From JBKBII01 sp046299415 (lineage in GTDB: Bacteria > Pseudomonadota > Gammaproteobacteria > Ectothiorhodospirales > Ectothiorhodospiraceae), in NCBI GenBank assembly GCA_046299415.1, contig JBKBII010000006.1, positions 1-64,000 on the forward strand: a stretch of DNA of 64,000 nt, written 5' to 3'. Shown here in pieces: positions 43,272 to 51,401 of this stretch. Numbering within the stretch: the first letter of the stretch is position 1; the number at the start of each line of letters is the position of its first letter. Below the pieces are notes generated by a model. The model did not search any database. It was not told where the DNA came from and saw only the letters and a program-made list of their open reading frames with translations. A program made the position numbers and the translations under genes.

Positions 43272-44396
43272 ATGAACCGGCGGTTCTTGACGCGGCTGCA
43301 ACTCGAGTTGGCGCGGCAGTATTTCTGGACTCAGACGGCCGTTTTGGCGGTGGCGACTTTGATCATCGTTGCGGGCGTCACGAGCCGCGTGTTGCGAGAG
43401 GTGGCAGACGGACGCGTTCCGCTAGAGTTGTTGCCGTGGCTGCTGGCTTTCGGTGTCGCGCGGGCGGTGGTGCTGTTGTGGCCGGCGGCGTTGTTTTTGG
43501 CCGTGATTTTTCTGTTAGGGCGGTGGGCACGCGATAACGAGTGGGTCGCTATGCAGGCGATGGGCCAGGGTGAGGCGCGTGTGCTCGGTGCGCTGTCAGC
43601 GGTCGCGGTTCCGGTCGCTTTTGTAATCGCTTTGGCCATGCATTTTGTTTTGCCTCCGCTCGAGCGGGCCGTTGAGGTGTTGCGCGTGGTCGCGGTCGCA
43701 CAAAGCGATGATGTCTTTGTGGCACCGGGGCGTTTTCATGTGTCGCGCGGGGGTGATCGTGTGCTGTTCGTCGAGCGGCGCGCAGAAGGGAATGATGAGG
43801 TCGAGCAGGTTTTGCTCTTCGCTGAACGCGCGGGTGCGTCGGATTCGCGACTGGCCATTACGGTGGCGCGAGCTGCGCGTCGCCTGAGCGTTGCTAGCGA
43901 TGGCGTCGATCGCCTTGAATTGATCGATGGTGAGCGTTGGGTGCTGTCACCCGGCGGTGGGCCGGTTGAGCGCTTGGAGTTCGAGCGTATGCGGGTGCCG
44001 ATGCCGGTGGCCGTGCCATCGCCACCGCGTCGAGAGTGGTCGGCGGAGACGTCTGTGCGCCTCTGGGCCGAACGCGATGAGCCAGCGGCCCGCGCTGAGC
44101 TGGCATGGCGATTTGCGTTGCCGATGTCGGTACTGGTGATGGTGGCGGCTGCGGTGCGAATTGCGCGGGTTCCGCCGCGTTCGTCGCGTTATCGCCGACT
44201 GCCTCTGGCGATTCTGGTGTACGTCGTGTACGCCAATCTTCTGTTGGCAGCGAAAGGTTGGTTGGCCTCGGGCTTGACGCCGGCTGCGCTGGGGCTGTGG
44301 TGGGTACACGTGCCGGTTCTTGGGGCGTTGTTGTTGGTGTGGCTCGCGCCACGTATCGCGCGACGCCTTGCCGTTCGCCGTGCAGCAGCGGTTTAA
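43272..44396 (+). CDS. lptF: LPS export ABC transporter permease LptF
   Basis: Inner-membrane permease of the LptB2FGC complex that extracts lipopolysaccharide for transport to the outer membrane. 374 residues. Three N-terminal membrane helices (QTAVLAVATLIIVAGVTSRVL; LLPWLLAFGVARAVVLLWPAALFLAVIFLLGRWARDNEWVAMQAMGQG; LGALSAVAVPVAFVIALAMHFVLPP), a beta-jellyroll periplasmic domain (135-250) and three C-terminal helices (ELAWRFALPMSVLVMVAAAVRIARVPPR). The coupling-helix text NEWVAMQAMG fits the family. ATG at 43272. lptG follows after 144 bases. Confidence 0.92.
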   Translation: MNRRFLTRLQLELARQYFWTQTAVLAVATLIIVAGVTSRVLREVADGRVPLELLPWLLAFGVARAVVLLWPAALFLAVIFLLGRWARDNEWVAMQAMGQGEARVLGALSAVAVPVAFVIALAMHFVLPPLERAVEVLRVVAVAQSDDVFVAPGRFHVSRGGDRVLFVERRAEGNDEVEQVLLFAERAGASDSRLAITVARAARRLSVASDGVDRLELIDGERWVLSPGGGPVERLEFERMRVPMPVAVPSPPRREWSAETSVRLWAERDEPAARAELAWRFALPMSVLVMVAAAVRIARVPPRSSRYRRLPLAILVYVVYANLLLAAKGWLASGLTPAALGLWWVHVPVLGALLLVWLAPRIARRLAVRRAAAV

Positions 44397-44540
44397 GCTC
44401 TAAGGCGGATGCGCGGTTGCGGCTTGCGGCTCGGGGTGAATGGCGGCTTTGGTTGCGCTGACCTGCTGAGTCGTCTGACTGGAAATGAGCGAGTCAAACG
44501 CGATGAAAAGACCTTTTGAACGATCAGTGGCGCCGCGCGG

Positions 44541-45827
44541 ATGAGTTCGCGTCTTGGTCGATACTGGGTGCAAAATCTGCTGACAGGCTATGTGGCGGCG
44601 CTGTTGTTGCTGGTTGCACTCGACGGTGTTTTTGCGTTGCTCGAGGAGTTGGGGCGGGTGGGTCGTGGTGATTACACGACGTTCTCTGCGCTGAGTTTTG
44701 TTATGTGGACGTTGCCGGGACGCGTGTATGAGATGACGCCTTTGGCAGCGTTGTTGGGCACGTTGTTGTGGATCGGCAATCTGGCGGCCCGCGGCGAGTT
44801 GGTTGCGATGGCAGCGGCTGGCGTGACGCGCGCTCGCATGCTTGCATGGACGCTTCTCGGTAGCGTCGTTCTCGTGGCTGCGATGGTGGCGTTGGGCGAG
44901 TTGGTGGCGCCGAGAGCCGATCTCCATGCGCAGTCGCTGCGGGCTTTCGCGATTAGTGAGCGAGTGACTTTCGGGCGTCAGGGGCTGTGGGCGCGTGATG
45001 ATGACCGCGTGGTGCAGGTTCAGGCGGTCATGCCGGGCCCCGTCTTGCTCGGGGTGCGTGTTTTCGATTGGGATGCCGATGAGGCGGCCCTGCGCAGCGT
45101 CACGGCGATCGAATCCGCTCGGTGGATGGGGGATCACTGGCGTTCGGATGGGGTGGCCGTGACGGACCTGCCCAAGTTGGGTGCGGCGTCCGCCGCTTTG
45201 CCGCCGCGGAATGGCACGCAGACCGATAGCGCGCGCGCGGATCGGCCCGAGGATTTCGAGCGGCGGGGTACCAGTCTGGACGCCAGTGACCCTGGAACCC
45301 GTGGTCTTGAGGTCAGCGGTCTCGAGAGAGGTGCCCTTGAGTCCGTGGGGCGCGAGGCGGCTGACGCGGCGTCGCATGTGGGTGCCGATTCCGGTGTGGT
45401 CGCGCGGCGGCTTGCCGTGAAAGAGGATGAGGCGCTGCTGCCGGTCGATTTGATCGAGGTTTTGCGCGTCGACCTGCGCCAGATGGGTTGGCGTGACCTG
45501 ACGCGTTATCTCCGTTACCTGGAAGCCAATCGATTGGATGCCGATGCGGCGGCGATCGCGCTCTGGGGACGCGTGTTTTACCCGTTGTCAACGCTGGTCC
45601 TGATGGCGTTGGCGTTGGCGTTCGTGTTCGGGTCGCAGCGCGATGGTGGCGCAGGCCGCAGGCTGTTCATTGGCGTCGTTGCAGGCGTCGTGTTTGCGAT
45701 CGTTTGGCGATTGTCATCTTACTTGGGCGTTGTGTATGGCTTGCCGCCGGTTATTGCGGCTGCGGCGCCTCTGATCCTGATGACGCCGGTCATTACCGCG
45801 CTGTTGGTTCGCAGCGGGCGCGCCTGA
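44541..45827 (+). CDS. lptG: LPS export ABC transporter permease LptG with insertion
   Basis: Partner of LptF. 428 residues against about 360 in E. coli. N-terminal helices and coupling text: SSRLGRYWVQNLLTGYVAALLLLVALDGVFALLEELG, LPGRVYEMTPLAALLGTLLWIGNLAARGELVAMAAAGVTRARM, AMVALGELVAPRADLHAQSLR. The periplasmic jellyroll is interrupted at about 212-292 by roughly 80 residues rich in Ala, Asp, Arg, Glu and Gly, then resumes with LLPVDLIEVLRVDLRQMGWRDLTRYLRYLEANRLDADAAAIALWGRVFYPLSTLVLMALALAFVFGS. Such an insert in the LPS cavity region is unusual. Confidence 0.92.
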   Translation: MSSRLGRYWVQNLLTGYVAALLLLVALDGVFALLEELGRVGRGDYTTFSALSFVMWTLPGRVYEMTPLAALLGTLLWIGNLAARGELVAMAAAGVTRARMLAWTLLGSVVLVAAMVALGELVAPRADLHAQSLRAFAISERVTFGRQGLWARDDDRVVQVQAVMPGPVLLGVRVFDWDADEAALRSVTAIESARWMGDHWRSDGVAVTDLPKLGAASAALPPRNGTQTDSARADRPEDFERRGTSLDASDPGTRGLEVSGLERGALESVGREAADAASHVGADSGVVARRLAVKEDEALLPVDLIEVLRVDLRQMGWRDLTRYLRYLEANRLDADAAAIALWGRVFYPLSTLVLMALALAFVFGSQRDGGAGRRLFIGVVAGVVFAIVWRLSSYLGVVYGLPPVIAAAAPLILMTPVITALLVRSGRA

Positions 45828-45955
45828 TTGCGGTAGCGCATGTGCTCAACATCGTCGCCGGGTTTACGACGCTCGGGTTCGGTTAGCTGCTCGAATGCGT
45901 CGTCGACAGACCCTCGACAATTGCGCAGTCAGTAGTTCGTGGTGATCGGTCGTGG

Positions 45956-46576
45956 TCATTCGGCCTTGCCGCTTTGCCGCCATCGGGGGGTAGCGAGTTT
46001 CTGTATGCGCACGAGTTCTGTCCCACTCAGCCAATCGTGCAGCATCCAGCGACGTGGATGGAACTGAGAACTGGTGATCCACAGAACGACGATAGCGGTG
46101 ATTGCGGTTGCGATCCATTCGCCGTGATTTCGCGCGATCCCAATCAACGCTAGAAGGGCAAGCCATTGCGCGGCGGCGACCACATACCGGATGGTGGCTC
46201 GGGTTCGGGTGACCGGTGTGCCGACGTGAGTTCTGAGTTGAATCGACCAGGTTTGCATTCCGAGCGTCTGGCCCGTGATGGATTGAAAGTGGACGTAGAA
46301 CGCGCCGGCTGCGATGAGCAATAACGCCAACCAGAGCACCACGGGTAGGGCGATTCCTGTGAAATGAGTGAACAGGACCAGAATCAGACCGACGACCATC
46401 CACATGGCGATCAGCAAAACGGCGTCGTAAACGAAGGCTGCAAGACGGCGCGTTAACGATACTGGCTCGTTGAGTGCGCTGATGCGGCCTTCGGTTTGGC
46501 CCTGGCCGTCGTCTTGTGGCGACTGGCGGTCCGCCTTGGTGGCTGATTTCGGGTTTGAGGTTTCGGGTCTGCGCAT
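45956..46576 (-). CDS. RDD-family membrane protein
   Basis: 206 residues. A Ser/Gln/Asp-rich N-tail (1-35) leads to the RDD signature SLTRRLAAFVYDAVLLIAMWMVV (Arg and Asp in the first helix), further helices (LPVVLWLALLLIAAGAFYVHF, AQWLALLALIGIARN, WIATAITAIVVLWITSS) and TGQTLGMQTWSIQLRTHVGTPVTRTRATIRYVVA plus RRWMLHDWLSGTELVRI, all typical. The family is of poorly defined function; some members transport ions. It is convergent with lptG, a placement common in gammaproteobacteria. Confidence 0.9.
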   Translation of the reverse strand: MRRPETSNPKSATKADRQSPQDDGQGQTEGRISALNEPVSLTRRLAAFVYDAVLLIAMWMVVGLILVLFTHFTGIALPVVLWLALLLIAAGAFYVHFQSITGQTLGMQTWSIQLRTHVGTPVTRTRATIRYVVAAAQWLALLALIGIARNHGEWIATAITAIVVLWITSSQFHPRRWMLHDWLSGTELVRIQKLATPRWRQSGKAE

Positions 46577-46693
46577 GATTACGGCTCGGCGCTGCGATGG
46601 ATAGCCGTGATCCTAGCATCGGCGCTTGCGAGTACCAGGGTTTGCTGGTTTTGACGGGGTATTCGGTCTTTTTGACTCGAGGCTGGGTGAACA

Positions 46694-47272
46694 ATGGACA
46701 GGTCTTCGATGAATCAACGACGCTTGCATCGGGCGGCTTTTCAGGGGCGCGCGACGCTGACCCTCGGGTCGCACGCGGATGGTGATGATCATCAGTGGCC
46801 GGTTACGGTCATCGATCTGGCGCTTGCTGGGGCATTGGTTGAGGCCAGCGGTGATGCATCGGTGCTGGATGCGTTGTTGCCCGAGGGGCGTGCACATCCG
46901 AGAGATGAGCGCGGCGTTGTCGGAACGCTTGAAGTGGCTCTTTCGGATGAGATTGTCATCACTCTTGGCGTGAGGCCGGTTTGGTGGCGTTATCGGGCTG
47001 ACAGCGTGGATTCGATGGCGGAGCGCGGTCACCCGGCAGAATCAATGCCAGGGTGTTCGCCTGCCTTGAGCACCGCTACCGATGCGGCTGCGGATCAGAC
47101 CGGACGCGGTGCTGGCTCACGCCTGATCGGTTTGGAGCTGCGCTCGATCGATCCCGAATCTGCGGCGCATTTGCGGCGTCTGGTCGAGTTGAATCTCGGC
47201 GATGCGTCGTTGCTGGAACGGGATTTTTCGATGTTGGCCGGGGCCGTTGAACCGTCGAGATCGCTGTTTTGA
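46694..47272 (+). CDS. PilZ-domain cyclic-di-GMP binding protein
   Basis: 192 residues. PilZ motifs: an Arg cluster QRRLHRAAF (RxxxR type) at the N-terminus and DLALAGALVEA in place of the usual D-S--G-L. The Ser-to-Ala change in that second motif weakens, but does not exclude, c-di-GMP binding. The C-terminal helix ELRSIDPESAAHLRRLVELNLGDASLLERDFSML matches stand-alone PilZ proteins such as Pseudomonas PA2799-like members. About 40 low-complexity residues (110-145) interrupt the domain. The start may instead be the ATG at 46709. Confidence 0.82.
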   Translation: MDRSSMNQRRLHRAAFQGRATLTLGSHADGDDHQWPVTVIDLALAGALVEASGDASVLDALLPEGRAHPRDERGVVGTLEVALSDEIVITLGVRPVWWRYRADSVDSMAERGHPAESMPGCSPALSTATDAAADQTGRGAGSRLIGLELRSIDPESAAHLRRLVELNLGDASLLERDFSMLAGAVEPSRSLF

Positions 47273-47462
47273 GCATCGGCTCGGTGAGTGGTTGAGTGCC
47301 GGTTGAATTTGCTCTTGTCGCCGCCTCGTCCCGCGATCGTTTCGTAGCCCTAGGTGTCTCATCGGAGATGCGCGCCGCGCGCGGCGATTGCTGATGATCG
47401 CTCGACGCACGAGCGCAGGGTGATCGAGCGGTGGTTGGGCTCTCGGTGGTCGTCGCGCAAGG

Positions 47463-48758
47463 TTACAGCGGGCCGCCGTATGTGAGGCCAAGTTCGTCGA
47501 ACGGGATGACTTCGACGACCTCGCCCTCGGCCAGGCCTTCGGACATGCGGGGCAATATGGCGTAGGCGTTGGCCACGGCCATGGCGTGGAGTTGGTGGGA
47601 GCCTTGCCCAGTGATGGTCGTCACCTTAAAGCGTATTGGATCGTCGACGGCTACGCTGTCGTCGCGTTCGAGGATAGCGCGTTGGTAATCGGTGCGGCCG
47701 GCGCGTTTGGAGGTGGCGGCGGCCAGGCGGGCATGAACGCCGCGCGGTTGGCGCGGTGCGGTGCCGGCGAAGACATCAAGCGCGGGCCGTACCAAAAGGC
47801 TGTAGGTGGTGGCGACTGCAACGGGGTTGCCGGGTAGCCCGAAGAACATCGCGCGGCCGAAACGTCCGCAGGCGAACGGGCGCCCCGGTTTGAAGGCGAG
47901 TTTCCAGAACGTGACCTCGCCGCGTTCGGCGAGCAAACGATTGACAAAGTCAAAGTCGCCGAATGAGGCGCCTCCGGTGGCGATGACGAGATGGCAGCTT
48001 TCGCTAGCGCGAGTGAGCGTGCGTTCGATGGTCTCGGCGTTGTCGGGAACGATGCCAAAGTCGACGCATTCAACCGGTTCGCGCGAAAGCAACGCCGTGA
48101 GGAGTTGCCGGTTCGAATCGTAAAGTTGACCAAGCGATAACGGTTTGCCGCTTTCGACGACTTCATCGCCGGTCGAGACAATACCGACCTTGAGTATCGG
48201 GACGACGTTGACGCTCGTGATGCCTTGCGAGGCCAGGACGCCGATGGTCAGCGGGGTGACGCGTGTTCCTGCATCGAACAGCACCTGCCCCGTGTGGGTG
48301 TCCTCACCGGCTCGACGGATGTTGTCGCCTGCCTTGGGAAGAGGGGCGAACAGTTGATCGCCGTCGTGTTCGACCACTTCTTCAACGACGACACGATCGA
48401 CGCCGTGCGGGATCACGGCGCCAGTCAGGATACGAACGGCTTCACCGGGTCGGATGCGCCCGGTGAACGGTCGTCCTGCTGCGGCGGTTCCGACGGTGCG
48501 GTATTGCAGGCGAGTTTCGGGCGTGTCTTCGCTGGCGGGTAGGCCGAAACCGTCCATCGCCGAAATGTCGGTCATCGGGACGTCGAGCTTTGCGTGGACA
48601 GGGGCTGCAAGCACACGCCCGAGCGCTGCTTGCACGGTAACGGCTTCAGGTGGCAGCGTTTGGTTCGACCGAAGTGCTTGAGCACGTTCGATTACTCGCG
48701 CGATGCCGTGGTCGATTTCGGTGGCGTTGGGGTCGAATTCATCACACAGGTGAGTCAT
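47463..48758 (-). CDS. moeA: Molybdopterin molybdenumtransferase
   Basis: Inserts molybdate into adenylylated molybdopterin to complete molybdenum cofactor; cytosolic. 431 residues from the ATG at 48758, with AGAGAG upstream. Motifs: DVPMTDISAMDGFG, GRPFTGRIRPGEAVRILTGAVIPHGVDRVVVEE, KAGDNIRRAGEDTHTGQVLFDAGTRVTPLTIGVLASQG, VGIVSTGDEVVESG, LGQLYDSNRQLLTALL, VIATGGASFGDFDFV, FKPGRPFACGRFGRAMFFGLPGNPVAVATTY. The start overlaps the stop of the mobA-mobB fusion by four bases, so the two are translationally coupled. No molybdoenzyme gene is in the window. Confidence 0.96.
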   Translation of the reverse strand: MTHLCDEFDPNATEIDHGIARVIERAQALRSNQTLPPEAVTVQAALGRVLAAPVHAKLDVPMTDISAMDGFGLPASEDTPETRLQYRTVGTAAAGRPFTGRIRPGEAVRILTGAVIPHGVDRVVVEEVVEHDGDQLFAPLPKAGDNIRRAGEDTHTGQVLFDAGTRVTPLTIGVLASQGITSVNVVPILKVGIVSTGDEVVESGKPLSLGQLYDSNRQLLTALLSREPVECVDFGIVPDNAETIERTLTRASESCHLVIATGGASFGDFDFVNRLLAERGEVTFWKLAFKPGRPFACGRFGRAMFFGLPGNPVAVATTYSLLVRPALDVFAGTAPRQPRGVHARLAAATSKRAGRTDYQRAILERDDSVAVDDPIRFKVTTITGQGSHQLHAMAVANAYAILPRMSEGLAEGEVVEVIPFDELGLTYGGPL

Positions 48759-50521
48759 GCGTGCTCTCTTTGTGGGGATGTTGCGGCGACGTGGCGCTGC
48801 AAGCGCGTTCGTAGGTGGGTTTCGACCCAGTCGGTGATGGCATCGAGGTCGTCGAGATCGAGAAGCTCTGGCGTCGATGCGGGTGCGTGCTGTTGCGCCA
48901 GCCAGTGCCTCAGGGCGCGATGATGCGATCGAGGCGCGGCCAGGGCGCGAGTCGCTGGATCGCTCAGCGCTTGAACAAGCTCGTGGTCGGCGGCCCAGTA
49001 CGGATCGTCTGGCCGTTCGATGTGACCATCGAGCGGCCGCCATAGGCGAATGCATTCGAGGTCAGGTTGTTGGCAGTGGCGGCAGCCTTCGACCAGCACC
49101 CATTCGCGATCGACTGGTAACCAGCGCGACCAGCTTCGCAAAGGCTCTGAGTCATCGGCGATGGCGGTGATGCGATCGGACGGGTCGAAAGGGATGATCA
49201 GACGAGCAGCCGAGGGCGTGACCAACATCGTGGGGAGGGCGCCCGCGGCCATGAGACGGGCAGAATCCTTGTGCGGTGGGTCAAGTTCGACGTCGTGGTG
49301 GGTGTGCTTGATGACGGCGCCGGGCGGAAGATTGCGGCCGCGCAGGCGCTTGAGAATTTCGGCCAGCAGAGTTGTTTTGCCGGTACCGCTGCGAGCGGTG
49401 ATCGCGAGCCAGACGCGTGCCGGTGAGCACTCCGGAGCCGTGACGGGCTGTGGGCTCGTGTCCGGACGTGGGCCTGGGCCGTTCGTAGCGGTGTAACCTG
49501 AATCACGGGTTGCGTCGTGGTCGGTCGTTCGGGTGTCGGCCGAGCGCGGCGAGTCCGAAGGACTGGCGACCGATTGGGGGGGCATTAGTCCCGCGGTTGC
49601 GAGGTCTTCGGGTGTGTTGATGTTGAGTAGGCGATCGCGCCACTGGGGGACGTAGACGATGTCCGACGACAGACACATGAACGCGCGGCGGACGCTGCGC
49701 TCGCCTTGTGTCCAGAGATGATGAAGTGCGCTCTGAGCTTCGGCGGGTATCCAGGCGTGTAGCGGCTGGGCGCGTTCGCCATCGTGCAGGTGCCGAATGC
49801 GCCGATGCTCGATTGACTCGTCCGCTGAGTCGAACGGTACATTCGATCGTGGCGCCAGGCACCATACGAGATTGTGCGGAACGAAGGGCGTGTCGACTGG
49901 CAGGGTGAGCCAGTCGGCGTCCGGGAAGCGCTGCATCGCAGCGAGCAAGCCCGCGAGTGGACCGTTGCCAGGCTTGCGACGGCCTCGTGCAAGTTGCCCG
50001 GGACGGCCGGCGTCTTGAGTCGCGTGCGAGGCGGCGGAGGCGTCTTGTGTGGCGCAATGACCGTCAATCGGGTTGGTCAAATCAACGACGACGTCGCCGA
50101 ACATCACCAGCTCCGGATCGGGATGAGCGCGGGCGATCACGATGCGATCGACCTGGGGTCGGAGCGCTTTGACCACATCGGCAATCAACCACGTTGCGGA
50201 GACCGGAACGATTGGGTGTTCGATTGAGGGCGTTTGAGTAGCGTGTGCCGTTTGCACCGAGGGTGTACCCGGCGGTCCTACCCGAGATGCGGTTGAAGCG
50301 CTGCTCACGCAATGGGGTCGGCGCATGAGACGGGCCTTGTCGACGCCGCCGAGGCGCAGGCCCGCGCCACCGGCGAGGATCAGTCCGTACAGTGGTCTGG
50401 GCCGGAGGTGCGCGTGGTCGCATGCTTGAATCGAGGCTGCGGGCGCGATGCCGGCCGGTTCGACTGCGGTTTTCGATGCAGTCGGCTGGGCGTGTTTGAT
50501 TGGATTCGTGTGCCGAGTCAT
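48755..50521 (-). CDS. MobA-MobB fusion: molybdenum cofactor guanylyltransferase plus GTP-binding adaptor
   Basis: About 588 residues. The N-terminal half is MobA-like: PLYGLILAGGAGLRLGGVDKARL (nucleotide site), then VVKALRPQVDRIVIARAHPD, GNGPLAGLLAAMQRFPDADWLTLPVDTPFVP and PLHAWIPAEAQSALHHLW. MobA joins GMP to molybdopterin. The C-terminal half is MobB-like: VWLAITARSGTGKTTLLAEILKRLRGRNLPPGAVIKHTHHDVELDPPHKDSARLMAAGA, with Walker A SGTGKTT, then WVLVEGCRHCQQPDLECIRLW. Long Ser/Thr/Asp/Pro-rich linkers separate and interrupt the domains. The ATG at 50521 is tentative; the frame stays open to 50689. Overlap with moeA marks an operon. Confidence 0.88.
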   Translation of the reverse strand: MTRHTNPIKHAQPTASKTAVEPAGIAPAASIQACDHAHLRPRPLYGLILAGGAGLRLGGVDKARLMRRPHCVSSASTASRVGPPGTPSVQTAHATQTPSIEHPIVPVSATWLIADVVKALRPQVDRIVIARAHPDPELVMFGDVVVDLTNPIDGHCATQDASAASHATQDAGRPGQLARGRRKPGNGPLAGLLAAMQRFPDADWLTLPVDTPFVPHNLVWCLAPRSNVPFDSADESIEHRRIRHLHDGERAQPLHAWIPAEAQSALHHLWTQGERSVRRAFMCLSSDIVYVPQWRDRLLNINTPEDLATAGLMPPQSVASPSDSPRSADTRTTDHDATRDSGYTATNGPGPRPDTSPQPVTAPECSPARVWLAITARSGTGKTTLLAEILKRLRGRNLPPGAVIKHTHHDVELDPPHKDSARLMAAGALPTMLVTPSAARLIIPFDPSDRITAIADDSEPLRSWSRWLPVDREWVLVEGCRHCQQPDLECIRLWRPLDGHIERPDDPYWAADHELVQALSDPATRALAAPRSHHRALRHWLAQQHAPASTPELLDLDDLDAITDWVETHLRTRLQRHVAATSPQREHA

Positions 50522-51401
50522 GGCGTCCGTGTGTGTGGGCCCGTCGCGTAGCGTGGCCGTGCAGTTGTCTAGCGATTTATCGCGGATTGCTGGGATTGTC
50601 GAGTTCGTTGAGGCTTGGTTTGGACACGGTGGCTTGACGTGATGCGCGAGTCGAGAACTCGCTAGAAGCCTTGGGAAGATGCGGGGCATCCATCGAGGCG
50701 CGGGATTTGAGCGTTTCAGGTCGCTCCGACGGTTGGTGAATCAATGACTGCGCGAGCGTATCGCGACTGCGCAGTGCTCGCGCCCTGCCGAACCGATCGC
50801 GTCGCGTCACAGGTTACGTTTTGCGTCTCTCTGTTGGCGTTTCTGCCTGACTTAGATTGGTGTTCTCTGGTTGCGCCTCGAGAGCAGTAGCGCGCCTCAC
50901 GGCCGGTCATTCCATCCGCCCACTTTCCTCGACTCGCTGGCGACGCGTGCCCATCGCGTGATGACCAATCTGCGCAAGCGCTTGCAGCGTTCGGGTGGTG
51001 CGAGGGTTCAGACCGCGCTGAAAATGGATCTGGGATCGAGACGGCGTTGCCGTTCGTTCGCGTTTTGTCGTGTGGCCTGGCTTGGCTGCTGGAGCCCGTC
51101 GTCACTCGTCGTTGCGCTCGGTTCCTGCCGCTTGGATTTGGCATCCGGACGCTGCAACATCGCTCCGGGTCGTTATGTTGACGTGACTATAACCGTAGCG
51201 GGCCGACGAGTGAAGATCACTCTTGGGGCGTGCGAAGCAGGTTCACCAGTTCATCGGGCTGCTCGTCCGTGGGTGATCGGGGGCCGTGACTGACCCCGAA
51301 TTTGGGATCTCCGAATTCGGGATCTCGTTGTTGATTGGGTTGCGTTCAAGCGGTTTCGGGGGAACCTCAAGTCCTCGACGCCGTCGACATTCGTAAATCT
51401 C
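50522..51401. other. Gene-free region upstream of nfeD
   Basis: About 880 bases without a supported gene; contains a short tandem repeat (51296-51325). Confidence 0.5.
51296..51325. repeat. Two-copy 15-bp tandem repeat
   Basis: CCGAATTTGGGATCT is followed directly by CCGAATTCGGGATCT, identical in 14 of 15 bases, about 75 bases before the nfeD start. Possible operator or slippage product. Confidence 0.8.
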
